From positions 3,236,837 to 3,300,836 of the forward strand of contig JACAXG010000032.1 of the NCBI GenBank assembly GCA_018881555.1: DNA of 64,000 bases, read 5' to 3'. This document shows, piece by piece, positions 50,001-60,015 of this stretch. Made by a program: the position numbers and the translations under genes. The notes under the pieces are model-generated. The model saw only the letters and a list, made by a program, of their open reading frames with translations, was not told where the DNA came from and did not search any database. The DNA comes from Amblyornis subalaris. Lineage: Eukaryota; Chordata; Aves; Passeriformes; Ptilonorhynchidae. Every line of letters begins with the position of its first letter. Within the stretch, counting starts at the first letter, position 1.

Positions 50001-50581
50001 TTTTAGAGGCTATTTTAATTCAATTGGTAAGGTGGTGCTGCTCCCTGGAATTCACTCAATGATGGCTGACTGCCAGGATGGGATTCAGTTGCACAAACAC
50101 ATGTGAAAGTCCCAGCCAAGATGTCCTAGGGGATGTCACTGTGATGTTCAGACACCAGCTGCCAGACCAGAAAGTGCCTGATAGGTCCTGTCTCACCTGT
50201 GCCAGACCCCTGCATATGTCTTAGGTGCACAAGAATATCTCAAATAGCACAAGATTGCTACGTTTAGGCAGCTGAATCCTGTTTCCACCGACTTTGTAAG
50301 TAGAGTGAACAGCAAAACTGGCCACAACAGCAAAACAGCTGAAGCTCAGTAGGTGCAGTAACAATCTAACCCCACCTCTGTCCTATTCAAAAATAATTGT
50401 ATTGAAAATAGCAACTACTTGAAATGTAACCCCCCCAAAAGAAACCCCAAGAAACCTCAAACCCAAAACAAGAGGTTCCCCAAGACTATAATGGAAAATA
50501 GCCATAGAACATTACAGAAACAGAATTGTCTGGTTTTATTATTTCAATATACCTTGTAACTTAACAGGAGTTTGTTATCAG
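44097..50581. other. Long AT-rich unique stretch, no gene seen
   Basis: Over 6.4 kb no exon, RNA gene or young repeat is supported. A patch at about 48065-48300 is relatively GC- and CpG-rich for the region (several CpGs, for example in TACGTGG, ATCGGAG, CTCGGAAG, GCGATATG) and may be regulatory, but evidence is weak. (GTCA)-type text lies at about 45062-45076 and an A/C-rich patch at 50430-50470. Confidence 0.45.
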
Positions 50582-50812
50582 ACACAGAATCATCAAATCA
50601 TAGAGTAGTGTGGGTTGAAAAGACCTTTAAAGGTCATCTAATCCAACCCCCCTGCAATGTGCAGGGACGCTTTCAACTAGATGAGGTTGCTCAGAGCCCT
50701 GTCCAACCTGACCTAGAATGTTTCCAGGGATGGGGCACCCACCACCTCTTTTGGCAACCTGTTCCAGTGTTTCACCAAGCTCATTAATAATTTCTTCCTT
50801 AAATGTAATTTA
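50582..50812 (-). mobile_element. CR1 3' fragment (-)
   Basis: It begins ACACAGAATCATCAAATCATAGAG (decayed CR1 octamer tail, antisense), then GGTTGAAAAGACCTTTAAAG, CCAACCCCCCTGCAATGTGC and GGTTGCTCAGAGCCCTGTCC, and continues into the ORF2 C-terminus (CAACCTGTTCCAGTGTTTCACC). It is truncated in the conserved FF block near 50,812. Confidence 0.92.
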
Positions 50813-51374
50813 TCATCTTTTTTTTATCATGTGCCAGCAAGCCACAGTCTAACATTTGTGTCATTGGCACATTTTTATATTTTTAAATAGGTAAATATTT
50901 TAGTGCAACAAACAAAGACCAGACAACCTCTGGCCTCCTCCTTTTCCCCAAATTACATAGTAACTGCACCTGCCTGGGACCCAAATGATAAAACCAGTAG
51001 AAACTGGAAGGATGTGTCTGTCTATAAACCAGAAGGAGAGTCTGCCGTCTTTCAGAAGCTTGCAGGGAAAAACTAGAGTAATGTTACAGAAAGAAAGATG
51101 GAGACTCTCCATACAGTCTGTGCCCAGGCACCATTCTGGAGGAAGGCACACAGGAAAAGCTTCTTCACTACTGCTAACTGAGTGAAAATACAAATAAGCT
51201 CAGAATGAGTTTCCCTTCCTCTGTACAGGGGAAAACGATGTCCTGTGAAGTTAGAAACACAAGTACAATGAAAAGGCAGAAAAATTTATCAGAGAAGAAT
51301 GGATGAGCCATTCTAGGCACTTCTAAGAAAATCTGCAAATTGGGAAACTGCTGGAACCATTGCAAAATATCAAC
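50813..51374. other. Unique sequence between CR1 fragments, no gene seen
   Basis: The text has no recognisable repeat or exon. Confidence 0.45.
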
Positions 51375-52350
51375 AGTTGCTGGGTTGAAAGGCTTGTTAT
51401 CAGTGGCACCAAGTTCAGTCGAAGGCCACTCACTAATAGTGCACCCAGGGGTTGATACTGGGACCAGTGCAGTTTAACCTCTGCAATCACAACCTGCACA
51501 ACAAGGCAGACCCACAGCAAAACTGGGAGGAGTGGGGTGGAGATGCTGCCTTGTAGAGGAACCTCAGTGGGTTGCAGAGATGGGCATAGAGGATCATGCA
51601 GTTCCACAAAGGAAAGTATGAAGCACTGCACCAGGAAAAGGAATAATTCCATACACACCAGCAGTCTGGGGACCAACCAGTTGGAAAGCAGCTCTGCCAA
51701 GAAGGACTTGGGGTCCTGGTGAACAATAGTTTTATTGCAAGCCAGCAATGAGTCCTCGCAACAAGGAAGACCAACAGTATCCTGGGGCTGTGGCAGGAAA
51801 AGCATTGCCAGGAGGCTGACAGCAGTGATCTCTGTCTTCAATTCAGCAGTGGTGAGGCCCCATCCGGAGTGCTGTGTCCAGTGACGGGCTCCNCATGCAA
51901 GAGAGACATGGACTTACATGGGCAAGTCCAGCAAAGGGCCACAAAGATGACTGAGGGATAAAAGCAAGAGAAGGCTGAGAGAGCTGGGACTGGTCAACCT
52001 GGAGAAATCTCAGGGAGCTCTTATCAATGTGTGTAACTATCTGATGTAGAGGAGTAAAGAAGCTGGAGCCAGTGACATGGCAAGAGGAAGTGGGGACAAA
52101 CAGAAACACAGAAAATAAAATTAAAAATAAAAATAACCCAAACCCACTGTTTTACAGCTAGCCTGGTGAAACACTGGAAGAGGTTGCCTAGAAAACTTGT
52201 GGAGTCTCCACTCCTGGAGGGATTCAAACTCAACTGGTCACAAAGTTCTGAGCAACCTGCTGCAGCTGACCATGTTTTGAGCAGGGGAATTGATCTAGAC
52301 AATCTCCATCATCCCTTCCTATGTCATCCTTTCTGTGAGTCTGTGAATCA
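51375..52350 (+). mobile_element. CR1 LINE (+), RT core remnant to 3' end
   Basis: This is the longest CR1 copy here. It begins before the RT catalytic region (GTTGAAAGGCTTGTTATCAGT, ATAGTGCACCCAGGGGTTGAT, corresponding to the S-G-V-P-Q-G-S-V-L-G block) and continues through the K-D-L-G-V-L block (AAGAAGGACTTGGGGTCCTGG). The C-terminal segment with CACTGGAAGAGGTTGCC and GTGGAGTCTCCACTCCTGG follows, and the 3' UTR ends CTTTCTGTGAGTCTGTGAATC at about 52,350. Deletions near 51480-51560 remove the part coding for the catalytic aspartates. The 172-codon - strand frame at 51323-51841 is antisense to this element. Confidence 0.9.
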
Positions 52351-55300
52351 GTAAGTGCAGTTTAAAAGGACAGATGAAAAAGCAGAAAAATAACGTTTTG
52401 GTTTGTCTGTCCTATGCGTTACTTCTAGAGTGAAATTATAACTGTGTTCCTACACTTGTCCATGTACTCCATTCACCATTTGCGCTACACTCAGGAGCAG
52501 ACAAGTTGACCTCTCTTTCATTTGATGTCTAAACTTCATGTTTGTTTTGGAACTACATCTCTTTCCAAAATTACACAAGGAAATAGAAAATCAAAGCCAC
52601 GTACTCGGCCGTATAAAGTACTACATCAATATAATGGGGGCAGGGAAAGGAGAACAAGGGTTCGAAAATGTTAAAATTTTCTTTCATGTAACTTTGACGT
52701 ACATTAAGTGAAAATTATAAGATGTCACTAAATTAAAAGTCAGTCACAGATTTTATTTCACCAACAATACAGTTTTAGTATATGAAGAATATTGCATTAT
52801 TGTCAAAGATACAGACAAAACATACATGACATTTTAGGGGATTTCATGTAGCTAAACTTGTGCAAAAGATGTTGTAAAAGAGAACAAGGTGATATATTTA
52901 AAATGGTTGAAGCAGAAATAATTTTAATTTACTATCTGCATTGGAACTAAAACCAAAACATTACCACAGCAAGTTTTTGCTGCATATTGACTTCAAGGGC
53001 AAAGTAGTTGGTCTCATCAATAACAAGAACGAAAAATTGTAGAAATGTGTTCGGAAAGTTCACCATTTTCTAGTGGTTTGTATTTCATTGTCTGCCTTTA
53101 ACTCTGCATATGGGTCTATGATTGCTTAGAGGGAGACCACATACAAGTAATCATAAATAACAGTTCAGAGTAAAAGTCACTATTACAAAGCTAAGCAAAA
53201 ATGTGATCCATGTTGCTTAGGCAACAGTTAAGGCTAGAGCTGACTTTTTACAAGAGACTAAATGCTGTACCTGAGCTGAAGCCTGCACCCTCTGGAACAC
53301 CAGAAAATCTCTGATGAAGATTCTTGGACAAACACTGCTGTTGACTCTTGACTAACAGTTCTCATGGTCAGTTTTAGATAGCAAAAGGGGAAGGCAAGGG
53401 AAAAAAACCCAAAAAATTATTTGACTAGTTCTCAAATGTACATATAAATGGAATTTATTTTCATGAAATTCAATGTTTTATTTTATACTACAGTTTGCAG
53501 CTATTAAATATAAGGCAGTTGCTGTGTGAGTTGTTCCAGCACACACAGCTGCATTAACAGCTAGCTACAAATACATTTTACACTAGTGGGTACTTTCAAG
53601 AACCAAATGTCTCTTCAGGAAGTTTTAAAAGCAACTTTTTTTCATATACTTACGCAGTTTCAGCGAATTCTATATGTTACTTTCCACATATATGCAACTT
53701 TTTCTGTCTCTGCTGCCTTAAAACTAATTTCCACTCATCTGTAGGGCAACACTAACAAAGACACTTCCATCTGTTCCTCCACAGGATTTGCTATCCTGTA
53801 ACTGTTGACATGTAAAGGGCATTTTCTATTTTGATTGGACATTATTTGCGCTTTCTTTGGATTAAGTATTTTAAACTGAACTATGAAAATAGTCTTAAAT
53901 ATATAGGTCATAGCAATTATTGTGTTATTTACATTACTAAACAAGTCTGCAGCAGATGGCCTCCAGGGCTCTGGCCAGAAGAATCTATCTCCTGCAGATT
54001 TATTTGGTGCTTGGAGATACTACCAACTAACTTCTCCAACCTGCTTGAATGCCATTGTGCCTCTCATTTGATGCCAGCAAAAATATTCCAGGCTTGTTTG
54101 TTTCAACATCAATATTCCTCAAGGCCTTCCTGGTACCTGGCTATATAAAACGTTCCTACTTGGACCTTGTCAGAAGCCCTGCCCCTGCAGTTAAATAGCA
54201 CCACGGACCTTTAACAAGCCAAGGGACGCAGCCTGGCCACATCTACACTTGTTAGTTCTTGGCCCAAGTCTCCTTTTGGACCCGGGTGATACCACTGTGG
54301 CCATTAGACAAAATTGTTATATTGTGTAGAGGTTTTTTCATTCACATTCATTGTGCCTGAAAAACACAAAGACTCTATTGCAGGCCTCCACTGTGATTTC
54401 TCCATTTCACAAAACCTGGGTCGGATGCAGTGTGAGAATATGTGCTGGGTGAGAGTGCAAAGGCTGCTAGGACAGCTCTGGAAGAGCATGCGAGGTGGAG
54501 AACGTCACGTTTGGCGCAGGCTTGTTCATCCTGCCTACCGACCGTGGCTTCTGGTGCAAGTCTGTACCCTGGACTGCACCCAGGACTGTTCACCAGAGTG
54601 TTCACAGAACAGGGTAATGCTTGACCAATCTGAACAATCAGTGGTCCAGCGCTGAAGGACACTCACTGGTCCTGTTTTATGTAGCAGTAAAAATGTAACC
54701 AGGGAAGTAATGCCAAATACTCATTAAAATCTGGCCTTATAAAGCACTACCCCAAGCTTTCATAACATAAATTTCACTTTTTCCCTATCCCTGAATTAAA
54801 CTAGCCCTTAAATGTACTTATTGTAGTCCACTCTGATCTAGTGAAAATTTTATGTACATGAGCCACTTCCAGATCACTGTTTTCCAGGGTGCTGTTTGTT
54901 TAAGAAAGCCTATGCATGTTTTGTGTTTTCTACTGTGGCTTTATATATTTAAAAAAAGAATCACAGAGCAATACTATGTATATGATACGTAAAATATACA
55001 ACCTCCAACCAACTTCCATTTCCAAAAGCTTGCAGTTGGCTTTTTTAGTCTTATAATACAGGAAAACACATTAAAATATTATTGCTGCCATCTATGATAG
55101 GAACATACTCAAAGGCACAAGGTCTGCATATACCCTCACACCAGGGCACAATGAGACAATCAACACTATGTAAAGTCCATTTTTTTCCACGGAGATATGG
55201 AATAATGCCATTATCCTACTTAAAGTTTCCCTTTGCCCACAGACCAGGGCAAAGTGCCTCTTCTACAAAGTGAAAGAAATTATTTTTTGTGACTTCACTG

Positions 55301-55562
55301 GGGGTACTTTACCAATTCCGGTTTGTATCAAATGAAATAGATGCAGTCATTATTTTAATGTCACACATGAGCTGACCTGCTGCTGACAATCAAGTTTTAT
55401 AAACAGTTTAATAAAATGTTGTACTCTGATGATCGACAGTGCCTCAAGAACCTAGGTGGTCCTTTGATAAATTAAATGCACATTAGACAAACTGAGTTCT
55501 GGAATAAGAAATGAACTGAAGGATTTGATGGGAATCTCAGAAAAAGCCAGTGTTAATTGCAA
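52351..55562. other. Unique AT-rich sequence; TATA-like site near 54.14 kb
   Basis: No gene is supported. A consensus TATA-type word (CTATATAAAACG) lies at about 54140-54151, and the 500 bp after it are more GC-rich than their neighbours. This could be a degraded LTR or a cryptic promoter, but no LTR ends are visible. The 113-codon open frame at 54314-54655 has no recognised domain. Confidence 0.4.
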
Positions 55563-55900
55563 ATAAGAACATGGAAACTGTACCAGATCAGGCCAACAGT
55601 CCATTCTGTCTTTGACAGCATCCAACAGTTGTGCCAAGGAAGGGACAAGCACCTTGGGCTACTTCCCTGGTACAACCTCCAGCAGAGTGACAGCTCTCAA
55701 GGCTTCCTGAGCCTTTCAGCAGTATTCTCATGTTTAATAGTCCCTCATGGATTCTCTTTCCATAAAACTGCCTTATCTTTTTGCAAGTTCCTATGAAATT
55801 TTAGGAATCCGTGACATTTCCAACAAAGTTTAAGACTGCATTAAAATACTTTTTGTTTTGAAACTGCTGCCTATTAGTTTAATTTGTTTTCCAATGATTT
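55563..55900 (-). mobile_element. Ancient CR1-like LINE 3' region (-)
   Basis: AAGAACATGGAAACTGTACCAGATCAGGCCAACAGTCCAT-type text (here split: AAGAACATGGAAACTG, then ACCAGATCAGGCCAACAGTC) is a phrase shared by old CR1-like elements of birds, crocodilians and turtles. Farther right, TTTTGAAACTGCTGCCTATT and AGTTTAATTTG match the antisense of the C-terminal coding region of the same family. The copy is strongly diverged and lacks the octamer tail. Boundaries are approximate. Confidence 0.6.
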
Positions 55901-57206
55901 TGCATTAGAAATTACAATGAGGAATGATACTCCATTCAACTTGGTTTCACAAACCAGTCATTATTTCCCCAAGCTACTTTTCTCATCAGCTTGTCTTCCA
56001 ACTTCCATTTTATTTAGTACTCACTATGTCAAAGAATTTCAGACCTGTGAAAAACTTTGTCACATTTTCTATATCTTTAGTAGCTTTACTGTACTCTTTC
56101 TGAGAGGTAGAAACTGCCAGACCTGCAGACCCTATCCAAGCAGAGAGTACATCATCACCATCACACAGAGTGAGAATCCTGGCATTTGTTTCCTAAGGGC
56201 AACTAAATCATGATTGATTTTGACCAGTGAAAGCACAAGGCTTTATATTCCATCTAAATACTCAACTTTATCTCACACATCAACATGTGTGTATCATTTT
56301 ATTGTTCAATAGGAATCAAGAGGTCCTTCTGCAACCTGACAATTATTTTTCTTACTGTAAAAAACTCAATGTGAACAACAGATTTTACTACTCTGCTGCC
56401 CACCCCCTTTTCCAAACTCTTTACGACTGTGTTGAACAGTATGGACCTTCACACAAATTCCTGTACACTCCTTCCTGTTATACAATCCATTGAAAAATAT
56501 GGTCATCAATTCGTACACTTTATCTTTTCACCGAGTATCCATCCATCTAAAGGTTGTAATCTTTATCTCATTGAGATTGAGCTTGTCAACCAGTGCACAG
56601 CACCAATTCANATGCTGAGGTGAAGTATTTCAATTTGTGATTCTAGTTTGTGCAAAGTAGGGAGCTCAGTGGTAAGCCATGAAAAGCTGGCTCCCTGATC
56701 ATCAAAACTTTACACTATTTGTACATTTTAACAAATAAAGGCGTTATAACTTTTATATTAATTAGCACTCAAACCCATATTTGCTAGTTATAATTCTAAC
56801 TCCTCATGCTAATTAGTCTGCCTGCACAGTTCTTTCCTCCGAGTTGGGGGTCTCTTTTGAGTAGGTGGTCAATGAGTTGGTTGGTGGTCATGATCTCCCA
56901 CTGCTGGAATTACCTCTCCCTCAGTTACTTCTTGGTTCTGCTGACTTCACTTCTGGTGGCTGTTGTCCAGACAGCTCATTCATTTTGGGATTGTCTTCCC
57001 TTTTCCGTAAAACAACAGATTAGCTAAGCGTGCAATGTTGACAATGCAATTGCTTAATCATAACTGTCTAGTTACAGCTACTGTTTAACAATAAAAAAAT
57101 CGCAAAGTTTGATTCAAATCTTGAGGGGCTCAGATGCTGAGGGACTCAATAAATCATGACTGCTGAATCTTCTAAGAACTTTAATGAAAATTCCTGCACA
57201 AATCAN
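55901..57206. other. Unique AT-rich sequence; possible old LINE words
   Basis: Around 56400-56600 the words GTGTTGAACAGTATGGACC and ATACAATCCATTGAAAAATATGGTC loosely recall another part of old LINE sequence, too decayed to annotate. No exon is supported. Confidence 0.4.
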
Positions 57207-57822
57207 GAGCGCCAACCATGCCCTGTAATGCATGAGGTACAGCTGGTCAAGGGAAGGGATTGTCCCTCTCTGCTCTGCACTGGTGCAGCCTCACCTTGAG
57301 TCCTGTGTGCAGTTTTGGACACCACAATATAAAAAAGATATAAAGGTATTAGAAAGTGTCAAATGGAGAGCTACAAATATGGTGAAGGGTCTAGAGGGAA
57401 AGCCATATGAGAGCGGCTGAGGTCACTTGGCTTGTTCAGCCTGGAGAAGAAGAGACTGAGTGGAGACCTCATAGCAGTCTTCAGCATCAACATAAGGGGA
57501 AGCCAAGGGGCAGGCACCAATCTTTTTTCTCTGGTGACTGGTAACAGGATGCCAGGGAATGGCAGGAAGCTGTGTCAAGGGTGCTTTAGGTGGGATATCA
57601 GAAAAAAGTTCTTCACCCAGAGAGTGGCTGGGCACTGGAATAGGCTCCTCAGGGCACTGGTCACAGTACCAAGCCTGACGGAGTTCAAGAAGTATTTGGA
57701 CAATGCTCTCAGGCACATGGTGTGATTTTCAGGATGTCCTGTGTAGGCCCAGGAGTTGGACCCAATGAACCTGATGTGTCCCTTCCAACTCTATGGATAT
57801 TCTATGATTCTGTGATTCTGTG
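57207..57822 (+). mobile_element. CR1 LINE (+), ORF2 C-terminal part and 3' end
   Basis: The copy carries [38 protein letters not shown] in frame, then a premature stop near 57418, then FSLEKKRLSGDLIAVF, DIRKKFFTQRVAGHWNRLLRALV and FKKYLDNALRHMV with a stop (57723-57725), as in CR1 ORF2 (each phrase interrupted here at 20 residues or by mutation). The 3' UTR ends TTCTATGATTCTGTGATTCTG at about 57,822. It is one of the better-preserved copies in the window. Confidence 0.94.
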
Positions 57823-58404
57823 TTCACTGACCTGGTTTGCCTTGGCCAGGTGAGGTCACTTGGCTCCTCCAAAGACACCTACAGATTTCTGAGGCACCAT
57901 GTCCCTCCATAAAAAATGATGCCAATGGTTCTCCAGTGCATCATACCTATTCCTATTCGACTCCCTCTTGTGTTTGTCATTCTTCCCTCTGATTTGATCA
58001 ACATGCACATGAACCTGAGGGGCTCCTTTTGGAGCTGTTCAGGTTTCAGCTGCACTCCCCAGTGGTGGCACTCCCAGCCCTCCAACACCGTCTGTAGCAT
58101 GTGGTTACACAGTCCAACTGTTTCATGCCAGAATCCCTGTGTAACTCCTGGATAAACATCACCCAATCTTGCCAGTTTCCTACTATTCAATTTATTTCTT
58201 TTTACCTTCTACCATGGCTCCACCCGGAAACAGCTCCTCCAACACTCTTATCCAAAAAAGCAGCATTTCAGAATGAAAACATCCCTCAGGATCTCTTTAC
58301 TAAGCATGGGGTTCAGTTTCTTTGCCACATTTTCCCTGAGCTCCTTTCACACCTTACTTAGCAGGTATGCAGACTCCATGTCAGGATCCAGGTGCATAGG
58401 GATG
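57823..58404. other. Unique sequence between CR1 copies, no gene seen
   Basis: Moderately GC-rich text without a recognisable exon. The small open frames on both strands have no family signature. Confidence 0.45.
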
Positions 58405-58612
58405 GCANTAAGTGCCACATCCAGTCTTCCCTTAAACATCTCCAAGGACAAATGATTCCACCACCTCCACCGTTGGGCAGCCCATTCCAATGTCTAATCA
58501 CCCCTTCAGTGAAGAAATTCTTCCTAATGTCCAACCTAAATGCCCCACAGCTTAAGACTATGTCTTCCTGTCCTGTCACTAGTTGCCTATCTTTTGAAAG
58601 TTGATCCTCAAA
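58405..58612 (-). mobile_element. CR1 fragment (-), lacking its 3' tail
   Basis: Antisense CR1 text is clear: AGTGCCACATCCAGTCTTCC, CATCTCCAAGGACAAATGATT, CCAATGTCTAATCACCCCTTC and AGTGAAGAAATTCTTCCTAAT, equivalent on the - strand to the FFT-VIRHWN...SLEVFK-RLD block. Both ends are missing, including the octamer tail on the left, so the fragment was probably trimmed after insertion. Confidence 0.88.
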
Positions 58613-58719
58613 ACCTTTTTGTCCTTGGAGGGGGGAGGGATGTGTGTGCTCCAGTGTGGAGCTCCACTTCAGGTGCTCAGGTCCAGTTTCCTCATCTAGA
58701 TGCAACTAAAGGAAACATC

Positions 58720-59361
58720 CTTAGGGACGCTGTTTGACAGCTGGCTCAATATGAGCCAGGAATGTGCCCAGGTGGCCAAGAAGGCCAATGGCATCTTGGC
58801 CCGTATCAAGAATAGTGTAGCCTACAGCAGGACTAGGGAAGGGATTATCCCCCTGTACTTGCTGCTGTTGAGGTGGTCCTTACACAGGACATTGAGGTNC
58901 TGGAGTGTGTCCAGCAAAGGGCAACAAGGCTCATGAAAGGTCCAGAAAATATTTCTTACGAGGAACGACAGAGGGAGTTGGGCTTGTTTAGTCTTGAGAA
59001 GGCTCGGGGGGACTTCATTGCTCTCTAAAACCACCTGACAGGAGGTTTTAATGGTCTCTTCTACCGTGCCTACACAGAGAGAACAGAGGAAACGGCCTTC
59101 AACAGACTTGGGAGATTCAGAGTAGGTATCAGAAAAAAATGTCATTGTTAGAGTGGTCAGGCATTGGAGTAGGCTGCCCTGGGAGGTGGTAGAGTCACTG
59201 TCTCTGGAGGTGTTTAAGAGGCATCTGGATCCGGTGCCGGGTTGATGTTTCAGTGCGTTTGGGGTTACAGTGGCAGCGCTGGGGTTACAGTGGCAGCGCT
59301 GGACTGACAGACTGGATGGTCCTGGAGGTCTCTTCCAACCTTGGTCATTCTATGGTTCTAT
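58720..59361 (+). mobile_element. CR1 LINE (+), ORF2 C-terminal part and 3' end
   Basis: The copy starts at the [13 protein letters not shown] block, then [36 protein letters not shown] text, and RRLPWEVVESLSLEVFKRHLD-like text, with frame breaks. The 3' UTR is GGTCCTGGAGGTCTCTTCC, ending TTGGTCATTCTATGGTTCTAT at 59,361. It contains an exact 20-bp tandem duplication (59261-59300). It stands about 150 bp left of the CpG island. Confidence 0.93.
59261..59300. repeat. Exact 20-bp tandem duplication inside CR1 3' part
   Basis: GGGGTTACAGTGGCAGCGCT occurs at 59261-59280 and again at 59281-59300 without mismatch. I do not recall this from other CR1 copies, so it is probably private to this copy and recent. 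Confidence 0.95.
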
Positions 59362-59504
59362 CTTTCAAACACACTAAAGGATGAGCCTGCACTTCTCTGC
59401 CATTTTTTAGACACCCCGGTCCATTTTGCTCTTTCAAACCTATTTTTTTTTTTTCTTTGCCAGAATTCCCAAAGCAAGCGTGAGGTTTGGGCAAGCGTGA
59501 ATCA

Positions 59505-60015
59505 CAGGTCTAAGGTAAACTCCCAACACGTGCGTCCCGAGAGACCTTTGCTCTTGCTGCCGCCATTCCCGAGCGGGTGGCGGCTGACGCGCAACTAGCC
59601 CCTGGCCGGGCTGGGAAGGGCTGGGTCGGCAGGGTTGTCCCCTCCCTCAGGGGGGTCGTAGCCACCGCCCTCACGGCGCGGCGCGGGGGGCGGGTCAGGC
59701 CCGCCCTCAGCGCTCCCCGCGGCCCCGGCGGAAGGAGCGGCCCGACCGCCCCCGCCCCTCCTCGCCGGCTGCTTCCGCCCGGTGTCGGCAGAGAGAGCGC
59801 CGGCCGCCGCCGTGCCGGGTGTCGGGGAACGTGCGAACGGGGAAGGTACGTGCCGCNGCAGCCCTGCCCTGCCGTCCCCTGCCCTGTGCCAGCTCCGAGA
59901 GCCGCCCCGAGCCCGCGGGCGGTCACCCCCCGCCGCCGCGCGGGGCTGACCCGGGGCCTCGCCCAGCAGGGAGGTGCCGCTAGCTCTTCTGTGGCGGGTG
60001 TCAGGTCCATATAGA
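59505..60015 (+). promoter_or_regulatory. CpG island promoter
   Basis: GC content and CpG density rise sharply here, in a window that is otherwise AT-rich and CpG-depleted. Visible sites include a CACGTG E-box (59527-59532), a YY1-type GCCGCCATT (59559-59567, motif reading on the - strand) and GC boxes (GGGGCGGG near 59687-59694; CCCGCCCC near 59750). There is no TATA box, as usual for housekeeping-type promoters. A strong splice donor lies inside at 59845/59846, favouring transcription to the right, but such islands are often bidirectional. The long open frames on both strands here come from the lack of stop codons in GC-rich DNA. Confidence 0.8.
59600..59845 (+). other. Putative first exon (probably non-coding), gene unknown
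   Basis: The 3' border is defined by GGGGAAG|GTACGTGCC at 59845/59846, a near-consensus splice donor. The 5' border is a guess within the CpG island. The frame open across it on the + strand (from 59577) reads through the donor into intron-like sequence and has no protein-family similarity I can recognise, so I treat the exon as 5' untranslated. No downstream exon could be identified with confidence before the window ends, and the gene is not named. Confidence 0.5.

Noticed and set aside
51323..51841. 172-codon open frame on the - strand
   Set aside because: It lies mostly over the + strand CR1 copy at 51375-52350 and has no domain of its own.
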